A stretch of DNA of 64,000 nucleotides from JANOZM01 sp031429355 (GTDB lineage Bacteria > Pseudomonadota > Gammaproteobacteria > Burkholderiales > Burkholderiaceae_E), in NCBI GenBank assembly GCA_031429355.1, contig JANOZM010000013.1, positions 62,001 to 126,000 of the forward strand, given 5' to 3'. Shown in pieces: positions 23,602 through 32,138 of the stretch (positions within the stretch are counted from its first letter, which is position 1; the number at the start of each line of letters is the position of its first letter). The notes under the pieces are model-generated. The model saw only the letters and a program-made list of their open reading frames with translations. It was not told where the DNA came from and did no database searches. Made by a program: the position numbers and the translations under genes.

Positions 23602-23970
23602 AAAAATTAACGAAATTGTTCAAAAAGAAAGGGGCAAATTGCTGAACGTCAGCGTGCTTGATGCTGTCAAGAAGTACATGTCTAAAAGAACCAAACATTG
23701 CGCTAGTAATTGCCACGGGCCAACGGATGGAAAAAAATTGTGGTTGCCGCAAAAACCGTAAACCATATTCGCTTGCATACTATCCTGAAATGAGTCCGAT
23801 TAATGTAGCCCCAATATAGGTATGAGTAAAACCATGTAAATGGCATGTTTTTATCTCTTTCAAGATTTGAAGTGTTTAGCGTCATTGCGCCAATTGATTT
23901 TTGGGTTGACCTTTGTTTTAAATGCGCCAAGCGATAATGTAGTCAACAACCAATTGATAGGTTCAAGTTC
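23602..23970. other. Intergenic region upstream of acyl-CoA ligase
   Basis: About 370 bases between divergent genes, rather AT-rich. It should carry the promoters of the DUF6624-like gene and of the ligase. A TTGATT-N17-TTTAAA pair at about 23896-23924 is a weak sigma-70 candidate for the ligase. No hairpin, RNA gene or convincing small gene was seen. Confidence 0.35.
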
Positions 23971-25560
23971 ATGCACGACATCCATCAGGCATTGCAAGCC
24001 CCCTTCGCCACTTACAGCGATCTACTAACCCTAACCGCCACCAATTACCCCAACGCCATCGCAATAATCAGCGAAGACGAATCTCACACCTTCGCTGAAC
24101 TAAACAACTCAATAAACCAAATCGCAGCCACTTTGCAACGCGAAGCAATTGCGCCCACCGCTTGCATTGCCATCCTAGCAAACAGCTCTTACCATTACAT
24201 CGCTTTGTTCCTAGGCGCACTACGCGCCGGTATTGCAGTGGCTCCATTAGCCCCAGGCTCTAACCCGGCCAGCATCGCCGCAATGATCGCCAACGCACAA
24301 GCAAAACGCGTTTTTGTAGACGCTGCAAATCTTGCGTTGCTAAGCGAAGTGCCGCCATCCATTGCCACCCGCACTGTTGTTATTGATGACGTTCCAACGA
24401 CAACCAACGGAGCTCAACCTGACACGAAGCAACCCATCCCCTTAAGCCTATGGCTAATGCCTCAAGGTAGCCAACCCACTGCCGTTGATGTGCAGCCCGA
24501 TTGGCCGTTTAATTTAATTTATTCGTCGGGCACTACGGGTAATCCTAAGGGCATTATTCAGCCGCACAGCATGCGTTGGTTTCATGTGCAACGAGCGGCT
24601 ACTAACGGATACGGATCCACGTCGATAACGTTAACTGCAACGCCGCTTTATTCAAACACGACTTTGGTTAGTTTGTTTCCTACTTTGGTGTTGGGAGGCT
24701 GCGTTGTGTTGATGAAAAAGTTTGATGCTTTGCAGTATTTAACTTTGGCACAACGCCATCGCGTAACCCACACCATGCTGGTACCGGTGCAATACCAACG
24801 ACTAATGGCGCACCCGCAATTTGATACGTTTGATTTGTCGTCTTTTCAAATGAAGTTTTGCACTAGCGCGCCGTTTTCGGCGGCATTAAAGGCCGATGTT
24901 TTAAAGCGTTGGCCCGGTGGCTTAACCGAGTATTACGGCATGACCGAAGGCGGCGGTACGTGCATTTTATTTGTGCACCTGCACCCTAATAAATTAGACA
25001 CTGTTGGCCAACCCGCCACTAACCACGACATTCGTTTAATCGACGAGCAGGGCGCAGCAGTACCTGTGGGGCAAGTAGGTGAAGTGGTAGGGCATTCGCC
25101 AGCCATGATGACGGGCTACCATGGCCAACCCGAGCTAACTCGCCAAGCCGAATGGTTTGACTCCACCGGCAAAAGATTCATCCGCACTGGCGATATTGGT
25201 CGTTTCGACGAGGACGGTTTTTTAACGTTGATTGACCGCAAAAAAGACATGATTATTAGCGGCGGTTTTAATATCTACCCATCCGATTTAGAGGCCGTAT
25301 TAATACAACACCCGCAAGTTTTAGAAGCCGCCGTAGTGGGCGAAACATCGGAGCAATGGGGCGAAACACCGGTTGCTTATGTTGTACTTGAATCTAATGC
25401 AGCAACTGAAAATAACTTAATTGATGCCGAAACATTACGGCTTTGGGTTAATCAAAAATTAGGTAAAGTGCAGCGCGTTAGCCAAATTGTATTAATGGAT
25501 AGCTTACCTAGAAACGCGATTGGGAAAGTGCTTAAAAGTGCTTTGCGTGTTGGCAAGTAA
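23971..25560 (+). CDS. Acyl-CoA ligase (AMP-forming)
   Basis: A 529-residue adenylate-forming enzyme that activates a carboxylic acid with ATP and joins it to CoA. Core motifs appear in order: YSSGTTGNPKG (phosphate loop, about 178-188), YYGMTEGGG (about 316-324), TGDIGRFDEDGFLTLIDRKKDMI, then SGGFNIYPSDLE, and the catalytic lysine in PRNAIGKVLK near the end. The substrate is unknown; an aromatic or medium-chain acid is plausible, since the next gene handles aryl-pyruvates. The first 150 or so codons favour C at the third position far more than the rest. Confidence 0.85.
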   Translation: MHDIHQALQAPFATYSDLLTLTATNYPNAIAIISEDESHTFAELNNSINQIAATLQREAIAPTACIAILANSSYHYIALFLGALRAGIAVAPLAPGSNPASIAAMIANAQAKRVFVDAANLALLSEVPPSIATRTVVIDDVPTTTNGAQPDTKQPIPLSLWLMPQGSQPTAVDVQPDWPFNLIYSSGTTGNPKGIIQPHSMRWFHVQRAATNGYGSTSITLTATPLYSNTTLVSLFPTLVLGGCVVLMKKFDALQYLTLAQRHRVTHTMLVPVQYQRLMAHPQFDTFDLSSFQMKFCTSAPFSAALKADVLKRWPGGLTEYYGMTEGGGTCILFVHLHPNKLDTVGQPATNHDIRLIDEQGAAVPVGQVGEVVGHSPAMMTGYHGQPELTRQAEWFDSTGKRFIRTGDIGRFDEDGFLTLIDRKKDMIISGGFNIYPSDLEAVLIQHPQVLEAAVVGETSEQWGETPVAYVVLESNAATENNLIDAETLRLWVNQKLGKVQRVSQIVLMDSLPRNAIGKVLKSALRVGK

Positions 25561-25584
25561 TTAACGCTATGGTTTTAGAGCGAA

Positions 25585-25622
25585 AAAATATTCGGATTTT
25601 TAGTATTTTATTAGAATATTTT
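25585..25622. repeat. AT-rich inverted repeat after the acyl-CoA ligase
   Basis: AAAATATTC (25585-25593) and GAATATTTT (25614-25622) are perfect 9-bp inverted arms separated by 20 bases, 25 bases after the ligase stop. The AT-rich stem would be weak as a terminator; a regulatory site for the following gene is equally possible. Confidence 0.3.
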
Positions 25623-25791
25623 GCTTTTGTTTGGCTTTATTTGCAATAATTAAGTATCACTTTTTACGCACTTTAATAGATAATGACGTCAGCGAAATCG
25701 CAGCCGGTTTACCAACAGGCTATCGGTTTCGACGGGCAAACGCCAATACAAAGCGTTTAAGCCCGAACTCTTTTACAAAAAGGAAACGTCG

Positions 25792-28700
25792 ATGGGTTCT
25801 ACCACCAACACCGCTTTTGAGGCGGTGGCCACAAGCTTGCAAACCGTCTCGCTAGACGATAAATATACTGCTACTAACGGCACCGTTTACTTAAGCGGCA
25901 TTCAAGCCCTAGTGCGCCTGTGTATCGTGCAACGATTGCGCGACCAAAATGCAAATTTAAACACGGCCGGTTTTGTATCGGGTTATCGAGGCTCGCCCCT
26001 AGGTGGGCTTGACGAAGCGTTTTGGAAAGCTGAAAAACATCTAACAAATAGTCACGTTAAATTTGTCCCTGGCATTAACGAAGATTTAGCGGCCACGGCC
26101 GTGTGGGGCACGCAGCAGGTAGGTCTGCTTGGAGAAACCCATTACGACGGTGTGTATGGGCTTTGGTACGGTAAAGGGCCGGGCGTTGATCGTAGTACTG
26201 ACGTCTTTAAGCACATGAGCCACGCCGGCACCTCGAAATTTGGCGGCGTTTTGTTGGTTGCGGGTGATGACCACGGCGCGTATTCATCGACCTTACCGCA
26301 TCAAAGCGATCATGTGTTTGCGGCCTCCATGATTCCGATGCTTTATCCGTGTAATGTTGCCGAATACATTGAGCTTGGGCTTCATGGTTGGGCGATGTCG
26401 CGTTTCTCTGGGTGCCCGGTCGGCTTTAAAGCACTAGCAGACACAATTGAAAGTAGCTCGACCATTAGCGCCGATCCGTTTGCCTTAAAAACAGTATTGC
26501 CTGACGATTTTGAAATGCCACCTGAGGGACTTAATTGCGCGCTTTCAACCGATACGCTGGGTGTACAAGCGCGTAAGCAAGAGGCGCTAATGCAGGACTA
26601 TAAAATTTACGCCGCGATGGCTTACGCTCGCGCAAATCATTTAAATCGCGTGATGATTGATTCGCCCAACGCGCGCTTAGGCATTGTGGCCTCGGGCAAA
26701 AGTTATCTTGATGTACTTGAAGCGCTAGAAGAGCTGGGCATTGATGAAGCGTTGGCCGCAAGTATTGGCATTCGGTTGTTTAAAGTGTCTATGCCATGGC
26801 CTCTAGAGCCTGAAGGCATTCGTGATTTTGCGTTGGGCCTAGAAGAAATTTTAGTGGTCGAAGAAAAACGCCAAATTGTTGAGTATCAACTCAAAGAACA
26901 GTTGTATAACTGGAATGAAAACGCGCGGCCCCGCGTCATTGGTAAGTTTGATGAGCGTGGCGAATGGGATGTTCGTCGGCATCAAGGACGAGGCAGTTGG
27001 TTACTACCGTCTAAGGCCGATTTTTCTGTAGCGCAAGTTGCCCGTGTCATTGCCGGTCGTATTGATCGCATGAAAATTTCTACGAAAACCCAAGACTTAA
27101 TTAAGGCGCGTTTGGCCTTTCTTGATGCAAAAGATCTGGTGCTTAAAAAAACTTTAGAAACACCTGTGCGCCCAGCCTATTACTGCTCTGGATGTCCGCA
27201 TAACTCCAGCACAAAGGTGCCCGCGGGGAGCTTCGCATTGGCGGGCATTGGGTGCCACGTTATGGCTACCGCAATTTACCCTGAGTTTAATAAATTAACC
27301 ACGCACATGGGCGGCGAGGGCGTGCCATGGATCGGCGCTTCATCGTTTAGCAAAGTGGACCATGTGTTTGCGAATCTTGGCGACGGAACCTATTTTCATT
27401 CGGGTTACTTAGCCATTAGAGCCGCCATCGCAGCTAACAGAACCTTGCCCGTCAACATTACCTATAAAATTTTATATAACGATGCAGTTGCAATGACGGG
27501 TGGTCAACCTGTTGATGGTCCGATAGATGTCTTTGCGATGGCTCGACAAGTTGTTGCCGAAGGTGTTGCTAAACTTGTTTTAGTAACTGAAGATGTGCAG
27601 CGCTATGCGGATACTTCGCGATTGCCAAGCGGCGTTGAGGTGTTTGATAGAAGCAAGTTAGAGGACGTGCAAAAAATGTTGCGCCTTGTCCCTGGTGTTA
27701 GCGCAATGATTTATGACCAAACTTGTGCCGCAGAAAAAAGACGTCGCCGTAAAACAGGCGAATTGACAGAACCGACCGAGCGCCTATTTATAAACGAAAT
27801 GGTCTGCGAAGGCTGTGGCGATTGCGGGGTTCAATCAAACTGCACTTCGATTTTGCCTAAAGAAACTTCGTTTGGTAGAAAACGCGTTATCGATCAATCG
27901 TCTTGCAATAAAGACTACACCTGCGTGAATGGATTTTGCCCGAGCTTTGTTACCGTTAAGGGCGGCAAAGTCAAAAAGAAAAGTAGCGCGAAAACCAATG
28001 TGGTGCAAGGCGTTGACTTTAGCTTGTTGCCCTTACCCATCTCGCAAGCACCTAGCGGTCGCAATACCCACAACATTTTAATAACCGGCATCGGCGGTAC
28101 TGGTGTCATTACGATTGGCGCGTTGCTTGGCATGGCTTCGCACCTTGAAGGGCGCGGCGCTAGTGTGCTGGACATGACGGGCATGAGCCAAAAAAATGGT
28201 TCGGTCACTTCGCATGTGCGTCTTGCTGCAAGCCCTGAAGTTATTCGCGCGCAGCGTATACCTACAGGCGAGGCCGATGTCATTATTGGTTGTGACTTAT
28301 TAACGGCAGGCGCTGCTGATTCGATTAGTAAAACGCGTCCCGAGCGGACTATGGCGATTATTAATTTGCACGAACAACCCACTGGCCATTTTACAAAAGA
28401 GCGCGATTGGCAATTTCCGACCGAGCAATTAAAAAGCCTGTTGCACGACGCAACTGGCGGCCGCTGTGAGTTTTTCGACGCTACCGCTTTGGCCACTGCG
28501 TTGATGGGTGACTCTATTGCAGCCAATTTGTTTATGCTCGGCTATGCGTTTCAAAAAGGTGGAATTCCCCTTGGCCTAAACGCTATTATGAAAGCGATTG
28601 AATTAAATGGAGTAGCGGTAGCTGCCAATCAAACCGCCTTTCAGTGGGGGCGATTAAGTGCGATCGATTCCGAGAAAGTGCGCGCAATCGCGTTCCCGCC

Positions 28701-29382
28701 GCAAGCTATTGTGGTGCGTATGCCAGAATCGTTACAGAACATTATTGATGCGCGTGTTACCCACCTTACAGCTTATCAAGATGCGGCTTATGCAAATACC
28801 TACGAAACATTTGTTCAGCAGGTAGATGCCAAGCGCAAAGCTGTAGGAGCGCACGAGTCGATAACTAAAGCGGTTGCGAAAGGATTAAGTAAACTAATGG
28901 CTTACAAAGACGAGTATGAAGTGGCTCGCCTCTTTAATGGCCAAGAATTTGCTGCACAATTGTCGAGCCAATTTGAAGGAGATTTTGAGGTTTCTTACAA
29001 CCTTGCGCCACCTTTAATTAGCCGAAAAGATAGCAACGGCAAGCTTGTTAAGCGTCGCTTCGGATCGTGGTTGCGGCACGGTTTCCCGCTCCTTGCTAAA
29101 CTAAAGGTTTTGCGTGGAACGCGATTCGACTTGTTTGGAAAAACAGCAGAGCGCAAGATGGAAAGGAGTTTAGCGGCTGAGTATCGAAAAGCTATGGAAA
29201 TCGCAACGGCCCTGCTGACTAAAGACAACGAAAGCCTAGTGTTAAAACTTGCCCAATGGCCCGAGCAAATTCGGGGGTTCGGTCATGTGAAGCATGCTTC
29301 GGTTGTTACTGCGCGAAAACAATTAGACGATTTGTTAGGTCAATTGGAGTCAGGATATGACATTAAGAAATCGGCCGTATAA
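25792..29382 (+). CDS. Fused indolepyruvate ferredoxin oxidoreductase
   Basis: A 1196-residue fusion of the IorA and IorB activities. It oxidatively decarboxylates indolepyruvate and other aryl-pyruvates to acyl-CoA using thiamine pyrophosphate and ferredoxin. Residues about 65-90 hold GYRGSPLGGLD. The thiamine-binding core is at about 505-585 (GVPWIGASSFSK, NLGDGTYFHSG, YNDAVAMTGGQP). Cysteine-rich MVCEGCGDCGVQSNC and SCNKDYTCVNGFCPS at about 671-720 bind a 4Fe-4S cluster. The gamma-type domain follows at about 765-950 (ITGIGGTGVITIG, MSQKNGSVTSHVR). An AAGGAAA site lies 6 bases before the ATG. Context with an acyl-CoA ligase suggests aromatic amino-acid breakdown to aryl-acetyl-CoA. Confidence 0.9.
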   Translation: MGSTTNTAFEAVATSLQTVSLDDKYTATNGTVYLSGIQALVRLCIVQRLRDQNANLNTAGFVSGYRGSPLGGLDEAFWKAEKHLTNSHVKFVPGINEDLAATAVWGTQQVGLLGETHYDGVYGLWYGKGPGVDRSTDVFKHMSHAGTSKFGGVLLVAGDDHGAYSSTLPHQSDHVFAASMIPMLYPCNVAEYIELGLHGWAMSRFSGCPVGFKALADTIESSSTISADPFALKTVLPDDFEMPPEGLNCALSTDTLGVQARKQEALMQDYKIYAAMAYARANHLNRVMIDSPNARLGIVASGKSYLDVLEALEELGIDEALAASIGIRLFKVSMPWPLEPEGIRDFALGLEEILVVEEKRQIVEYQLKEQLYNWNENARPRVIGKFDERGEWDVRRHQGRGSWLLPSKADFSVAQVARVIAGRIDRMKISTKTQDLIKARLAFLDAKDLVLKKTLETPVRPAYYCSGCPHNSSTKVPAGSFALAGIGCHVMATAIYPEFNKLTTHMGGEGVPWIGASSFSKVDHVFANLGDGTYFHSGYLAIRAAIAANRTLPVNITYKILYNDAVAMTGGQPVDGPIDVFAMARQVVAEGVAKLVLVTEDVQRYADTSRLPSGVEVFDRSKLEDVQKMLRLVPGVSAMIYDQTCAAEKRRRRKTGELTEPTERLFINEMVCEGCGDCGVQSNCTSILPKETSFGRKRVIDQSSCNKDYTCVNGFCPSFVTVKGGKVKKKSSAKTNVVQGVDFSLLPLPISQAPSGRNTHNILITGIGGTGVITIGALLGMASHLEGRGASVLDMTGMSQKNGSVTSHVRLAASPEVIRAQRIPTGEADVIIGCDLLTAGAADSISKTRPERTMAIINLHEQPTGHFTKERDWQFPTEQLKSLLHDATGGRCEFFDATALATALMGDSIAANLFMLGYAFQKGGIPLGLNAIMKAIELNGVAVAANQTAFQWGRLSAIDSEKVRAIAFPPQAIVVRMPESLQNIIDARVTHLTAYQDAAYANTYETFVQQVDAKRKAVGAHESITKAVAKGLSKLMAYKDEYEVARLFNGQEFAAQLSSQFEGDFEVSYNLAPPLISRKDSNGKLVKRRFGSWLRHGFPLLAKLKVLRGTRFDLFGKTAERKMERSLAAEYRKAMEIATALLTKDNESLVLKLAQWPEQIRGFGHVKHASVVTARKQLDDLLGQLESGYDIKKSAV

Positions 29383-29412
29383 TTGATCTAATTCGGCTCC
29401 TTAGGCAGCTCG

Positions 29413-30282
29413 TTAAACAGTTTTTTCCATTTCGCGCGCGGTTATTAAAACGGGCTGCAAAATGCCGCGTAGGTTGGCAACAATGTCGTAAAGATCGGTT
29501 TGTTTAAGTCCGTTCTTTTTTAAGAAACTGCTCCAAACGGCTTGTCTTGTTTTGTCGAATGAGAATTCGTCCGATAATCCGGTTGGTAACGTCGGAGGAA
29601 TTCGCGTGCCGCGTCTTGCGAAAGTCGCCGTGATTGCTTTGGCTAGTACTATCGTGTCAAGAGTTTCACGTTCTAAAAGTATGGATAAGTCGAAGTAGTC
29701 TTTTAATCGACTATTAGTCATCCCTAAGAAAACGATAGCATGAAGTTTTTCGGCGACTACTGTATGCACAGGGTAAATACGCAAGGTTGGGGCTGGAAAT
29801 TCATCTATTAAAACTGGGTAGACTGCGTTTAATGGCCCCGGAGTAACTGCATCACCAAAGCCAATATCAATTTGTGTCTTGCATTGCGCTTTGGCGATTT
29901 CTGCGGTTATTAAAACTCGAGCGCCGGCGTACCCAGCTCCTTTTCGAATCTCGTCGACTTTGACGGAAGTCGGATCGAATGTAATACCATCTTCGGTCTC
30001 AAAGCTTGCGATTTCTCGGAACGTTTGTGCAATTGAATCGAGGTCGCTAGGGCCAAAGCCAAGCAAATCGGCGTCGCGGGTGGCGCGGTGCTGCATGTTG
30101 TACCAAATATTGAACAATAAGGCACCTTTCAGCAAAAAATGATCAGCATGTTCTGATTGACTCATTCGGTAAAGTATTCGTTCTAAAGCAAAGTGAACCA
30201 GTATTTGGTTGAAATCCACGTCCTGTACTTTTGCTATGTTTAGCAACCTTACCCTAACTGATTCCGCTAGGTTTTTTCTCAC
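29413..30282 (-). CDS. AbiEii-type nucleotidyltransferase toxin
   Basis: A 289-residue member of the AbiEii/AbiGii family. The polymerase-beta-like core is visible: LLKGALLFNIW (about 47-57) and RATRDADLLGFG (about 63-74, the metal-binding aspartates), then KLHAIVFLG and RLKDYFDLS. Such toxins transfer nucleotides onto RNA targets such as tRNA and arrest growth, giving abortive infection against phage. The start is GTG, overlapping the antitoxin stop (GTGA). It is the second gene of the pair, as in known abiE operons. Confidence 0.85.
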   Translation of the reverse strand: MRKNLAESVRVRLLNIAKVQDVDFNQILVHFALERILYRMSQSEHADHFLLKGALLFNIWYNMQHRATRDADLLGFGPSDLDSIAQTFREIASFETEDGITFDPTSVKVDEIRKGAGYAGARVLITAEIAKAQCKTQIDIGFGDAVTPGPLNAVYPVLIDEFPAPTLRIYPVHTVVAEKLHAIVFLGMTNSRLKDYFDLSILLERETLDTIVLAKAITATFARRGTRIPPTLPTGLSDEFSFDKTRQAVWSSFLKKNGLKQTDLYDIVANLRGILQPVLITAREMEKTV

Positions 30283-30887
30283 CCCATCAACTCAAGGTAA
30301 GGACGCATTACGTTGGCCACGCGGCAAATTTTTGCATGATGCCAAATGTCGTCTGACGACGCTTTGTTTTGATCACGGGCTTCCTTCAGGGCCTCAAGTG
30401 CAACATCGAGCCCGATAGTGTTTCTGTGTTTAAAACAGTCGGCTAAAGTTTTGGCGACGCTATAAACGTTTAGCTCAACTTTATCCCGTTTAAAAACTTC
30501 AACACCTTCCAAATAAGATTCCGGTGCAAATTGGACCATTCTCAATGGAGGGTAATTAATTTTCGGCGTGTGGCTGCCTCGGGGTAACGCAATCCAAATT
30601 TGGCGTGGTAATTGAGTAGTTAGGCCATGAAACTGCAAGGCTGTTAGTAAGCAAAATACGGCCTTGGGTACTCTGGTAGCAATAGTGACCAAACTTTCGT
30701 GTTCTGAGCTTACGCTGTGCGGACTGCGGTAAGTCCCTCTCCCAATTTTCTCTAGTAATCCCGCTGCAGTCATTCGGGTTAGAACGACGCGAGGCACGTT
30801 AATGGACTCAAGATCGAGCGGACGGAGGACTCCCTTCTGCGCAAGCAATTTAAGAATGAGTTGATCGTGTCGGTGATTAGGGCTCAT
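30279..30887 (-). CDS. AbiEi-type antitoxin and autorepressor
   Basis: A 202-residue protein with an N-terminal winged-helix (about 8-58: LLAQKGVLRPLDLESINVPRVVLTRM, GRGTYRSP) and a C-terminal domain (VFCLLTALQFHGL, VYSVAKTLADCFKHR) typical of AbiEi antitoxins. The family is known to repress its own operon by binding inverted repeats at the promoter. A perfect 17-bp inverted repeat lies 13-59 bases upstream. No ribosome binding site precedes the ATG: the inner arm of the repeat ends 13 bases before it, so translation may be leaderless or inefficient. Confidence 0.85.
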   Translation of the reverse strand: MSPNHRHDQLILKLLAQKGVLRPLDLESINVPRVVLTRMTAAGLLEKIGRGTYRSPHSVSSEHESLVTIATRVPKAVFCLLTALQFHGLTTQLPRQIWIALPRGSHTPKINYPPLRMVQFAPESYLEGVEVFKRDKVELNVYSVAKTLADCFKHRNTIGLDVALEALKEARDQNKASSDDIWHHAKICRVANVMRPYLELMG

Positions 30888-30900
30888 GAAATCGAATTTT

Positions 30901-30946
30901 GTTCCAATTATTCGTTATTAGCAAGTATCTAACGAATAATTGGAAC
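30901..30946. promoter_or_regulatory. Inverted-repeat operator of the AbiE operon
   Basis: GTTCCAATTATTCGTTA (30901-30917) and TAACGAATAATTGGAAC (30930-30946) are perfect 17-bp inverted arms with a 12-base spacer, immediately upstream of the antitoxin gene. Known AbiEi proteins bind such paired repeats to repress their own operon. Binding here is inference from position and family. Confidence 0.8.
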
Positions 30947-30989
30947 TATTGTGAGGATTTGTATTCGAAAAAAATTAGTGGATAGAAAG

Positions 30990-32138
30990 TTACAACCTAA
31001 TCACATACCCTTGATCTGCCTTACTGCGCCCAGCCAGTAAGTCTTCGTAAACCCCAGCTAGTGCATTAGCCCCTTCAAAGTGCATAACATGCATCCAATC
31101 ATCTAGGGTTGGTTGAAACGAAAGCCAAGCTTTGCCAATACGCATTTGCAATTGCTCTGCACCCCATTCGGTGGCGCGTTTTTTGGCTTGGGCGGGTGCG
31201 AAAAATAAGGTTGGCTTTGGGCCTTGCGTTTCGCTGGCGGTTTTTGGTTGTGCTAACTGATCCCAATGGGTGCCGCCCACTGCGCAGCTGTAGGTCAGGC
31301 TTTCGCCTAAGTGTTGGTGCAACGAGTTGCGTAACTGCCCGTTGCCAGCCATATCAACAATGACCGCTCTTTTGTTGGTTTGAATTTGGTTAAATTCTTC
31401 GTAGGTAACTACTTGATCATAGACGCCCATTGCGTTTACAAATATGGCATTGCTAGCCGAAGTTAAGCCTACTATTTTTTGTTTTAAACTCGCAGCTGAA
31501 CCAACGCCCGAGCCTGCCATCCCTAAGTTACGTTGCTTAATCATGTAAGCCAGCGAATACGATGTTTTGCTGGACGCGCTAGTAATAACAATTTGCTCGG
31601 CGCCAAAGTGTTGGTTGTCGCTTAAAAAATCTTCAATTAAAAACGAAGTTAAAAACAAGGGTTGCACTAGCATTTGTTGTGCTTCGCGCTTTGCGTTGTA
31701 ACCTAAATCGGCAGCGCAGCGGCGGTATTGGTTGTAAATGGGATGCAAGGCTTGGCGATGGGCTACGGTATCGCTAAACCCTTGCGCATTAAATCGACCA
31801 GGCTTTACGACCAAGTAGCTCGACATTGGGAAGTAGCCGTAAATTCGCTCGCCTATTTTTAAATCGACCACATACGCGCCTACCTGACTAACCGTTGCAA
31901 ACCCCCACACAGGAATGCGTCCCCAATGTGCAGCGTCATCGCTGGCTGCGGGGAAAAAGTCCCAGTACTTCATAGCGTCGCCAAAGGCTGCATAGGTAAT
32001 GTTATTTGAAGTTACGGCAAAGTGATCAATGCTAAGAAGTGCTTCGTCATCTTTTAGTTGAACTTGGTCTACGGGCGCAACCGAAACGGTGCGATGTTCA
32101 TTTAAGTTCTTTTTGTTGACTAAAAAATCTAAGCTCAT
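30990..32138 (-). CDS. DUF2855 family protein
   Basis: A 382-residue protein of the DUF2855 family, distantly like medium-chain dehydrogenases or quinone oxidoreductases in its N-terminal part (LLSIDHFAVTSNNITYAAFGD, GERIYGYFPMSSYLVV). The usual nucleotide-binding glycine motif is not obvious. The start overlaps the carboxyltransferase stop (ATGA), so the two proteins are probably made together and may act on the same acyl-CoA pathway. Function is not established. Confidence 0.7.
   Translation of the reverse strand: MSLDFLVNKKNLNEHRTVSVAPVDQVQLKDDEALLSIDHFAVTSNNITYAAFGDAMKYWDFFPAASDDAAHWGRIPVWGFATVSQVGAYVVDLKIGERIYGYFPMSSYLVVKPGRFNAQGFSDTVAHRQALHPIYNQYRRCAADLGYNAKREAQQMLVQPLFLTSFLIEDFLSDNQHFGAEQIVITSASSKTSYSLAYMIKQRNLGMAGSGVGSAASLKQKIVGLTSASNAIFVNAMGVYDQVVTYEEFNQIQTNKRAVIVDMAGNGQLRNSLHQHLGESLTYSCAVGGTHWDQLAQPKTASETQGPKPTLFFAPAQAKKRATEWGAEQLQMRIGKAWLSFQPTLDDWMHVMHFEGANALAGVYEDLLAGRSKADQGYVIRL

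Noticed and set aside
25631..25855. 74-codon frame before the indolepyruvate oxidoreductase
   Set aside because: It overlaps the well-supported start and ribosome binding site of that gene in another frame.
27915..28526. 203-codon minus-strand frame
   Set aside because: Antisense shadow of the indolepyruvate oxidoreductase gamma domain.
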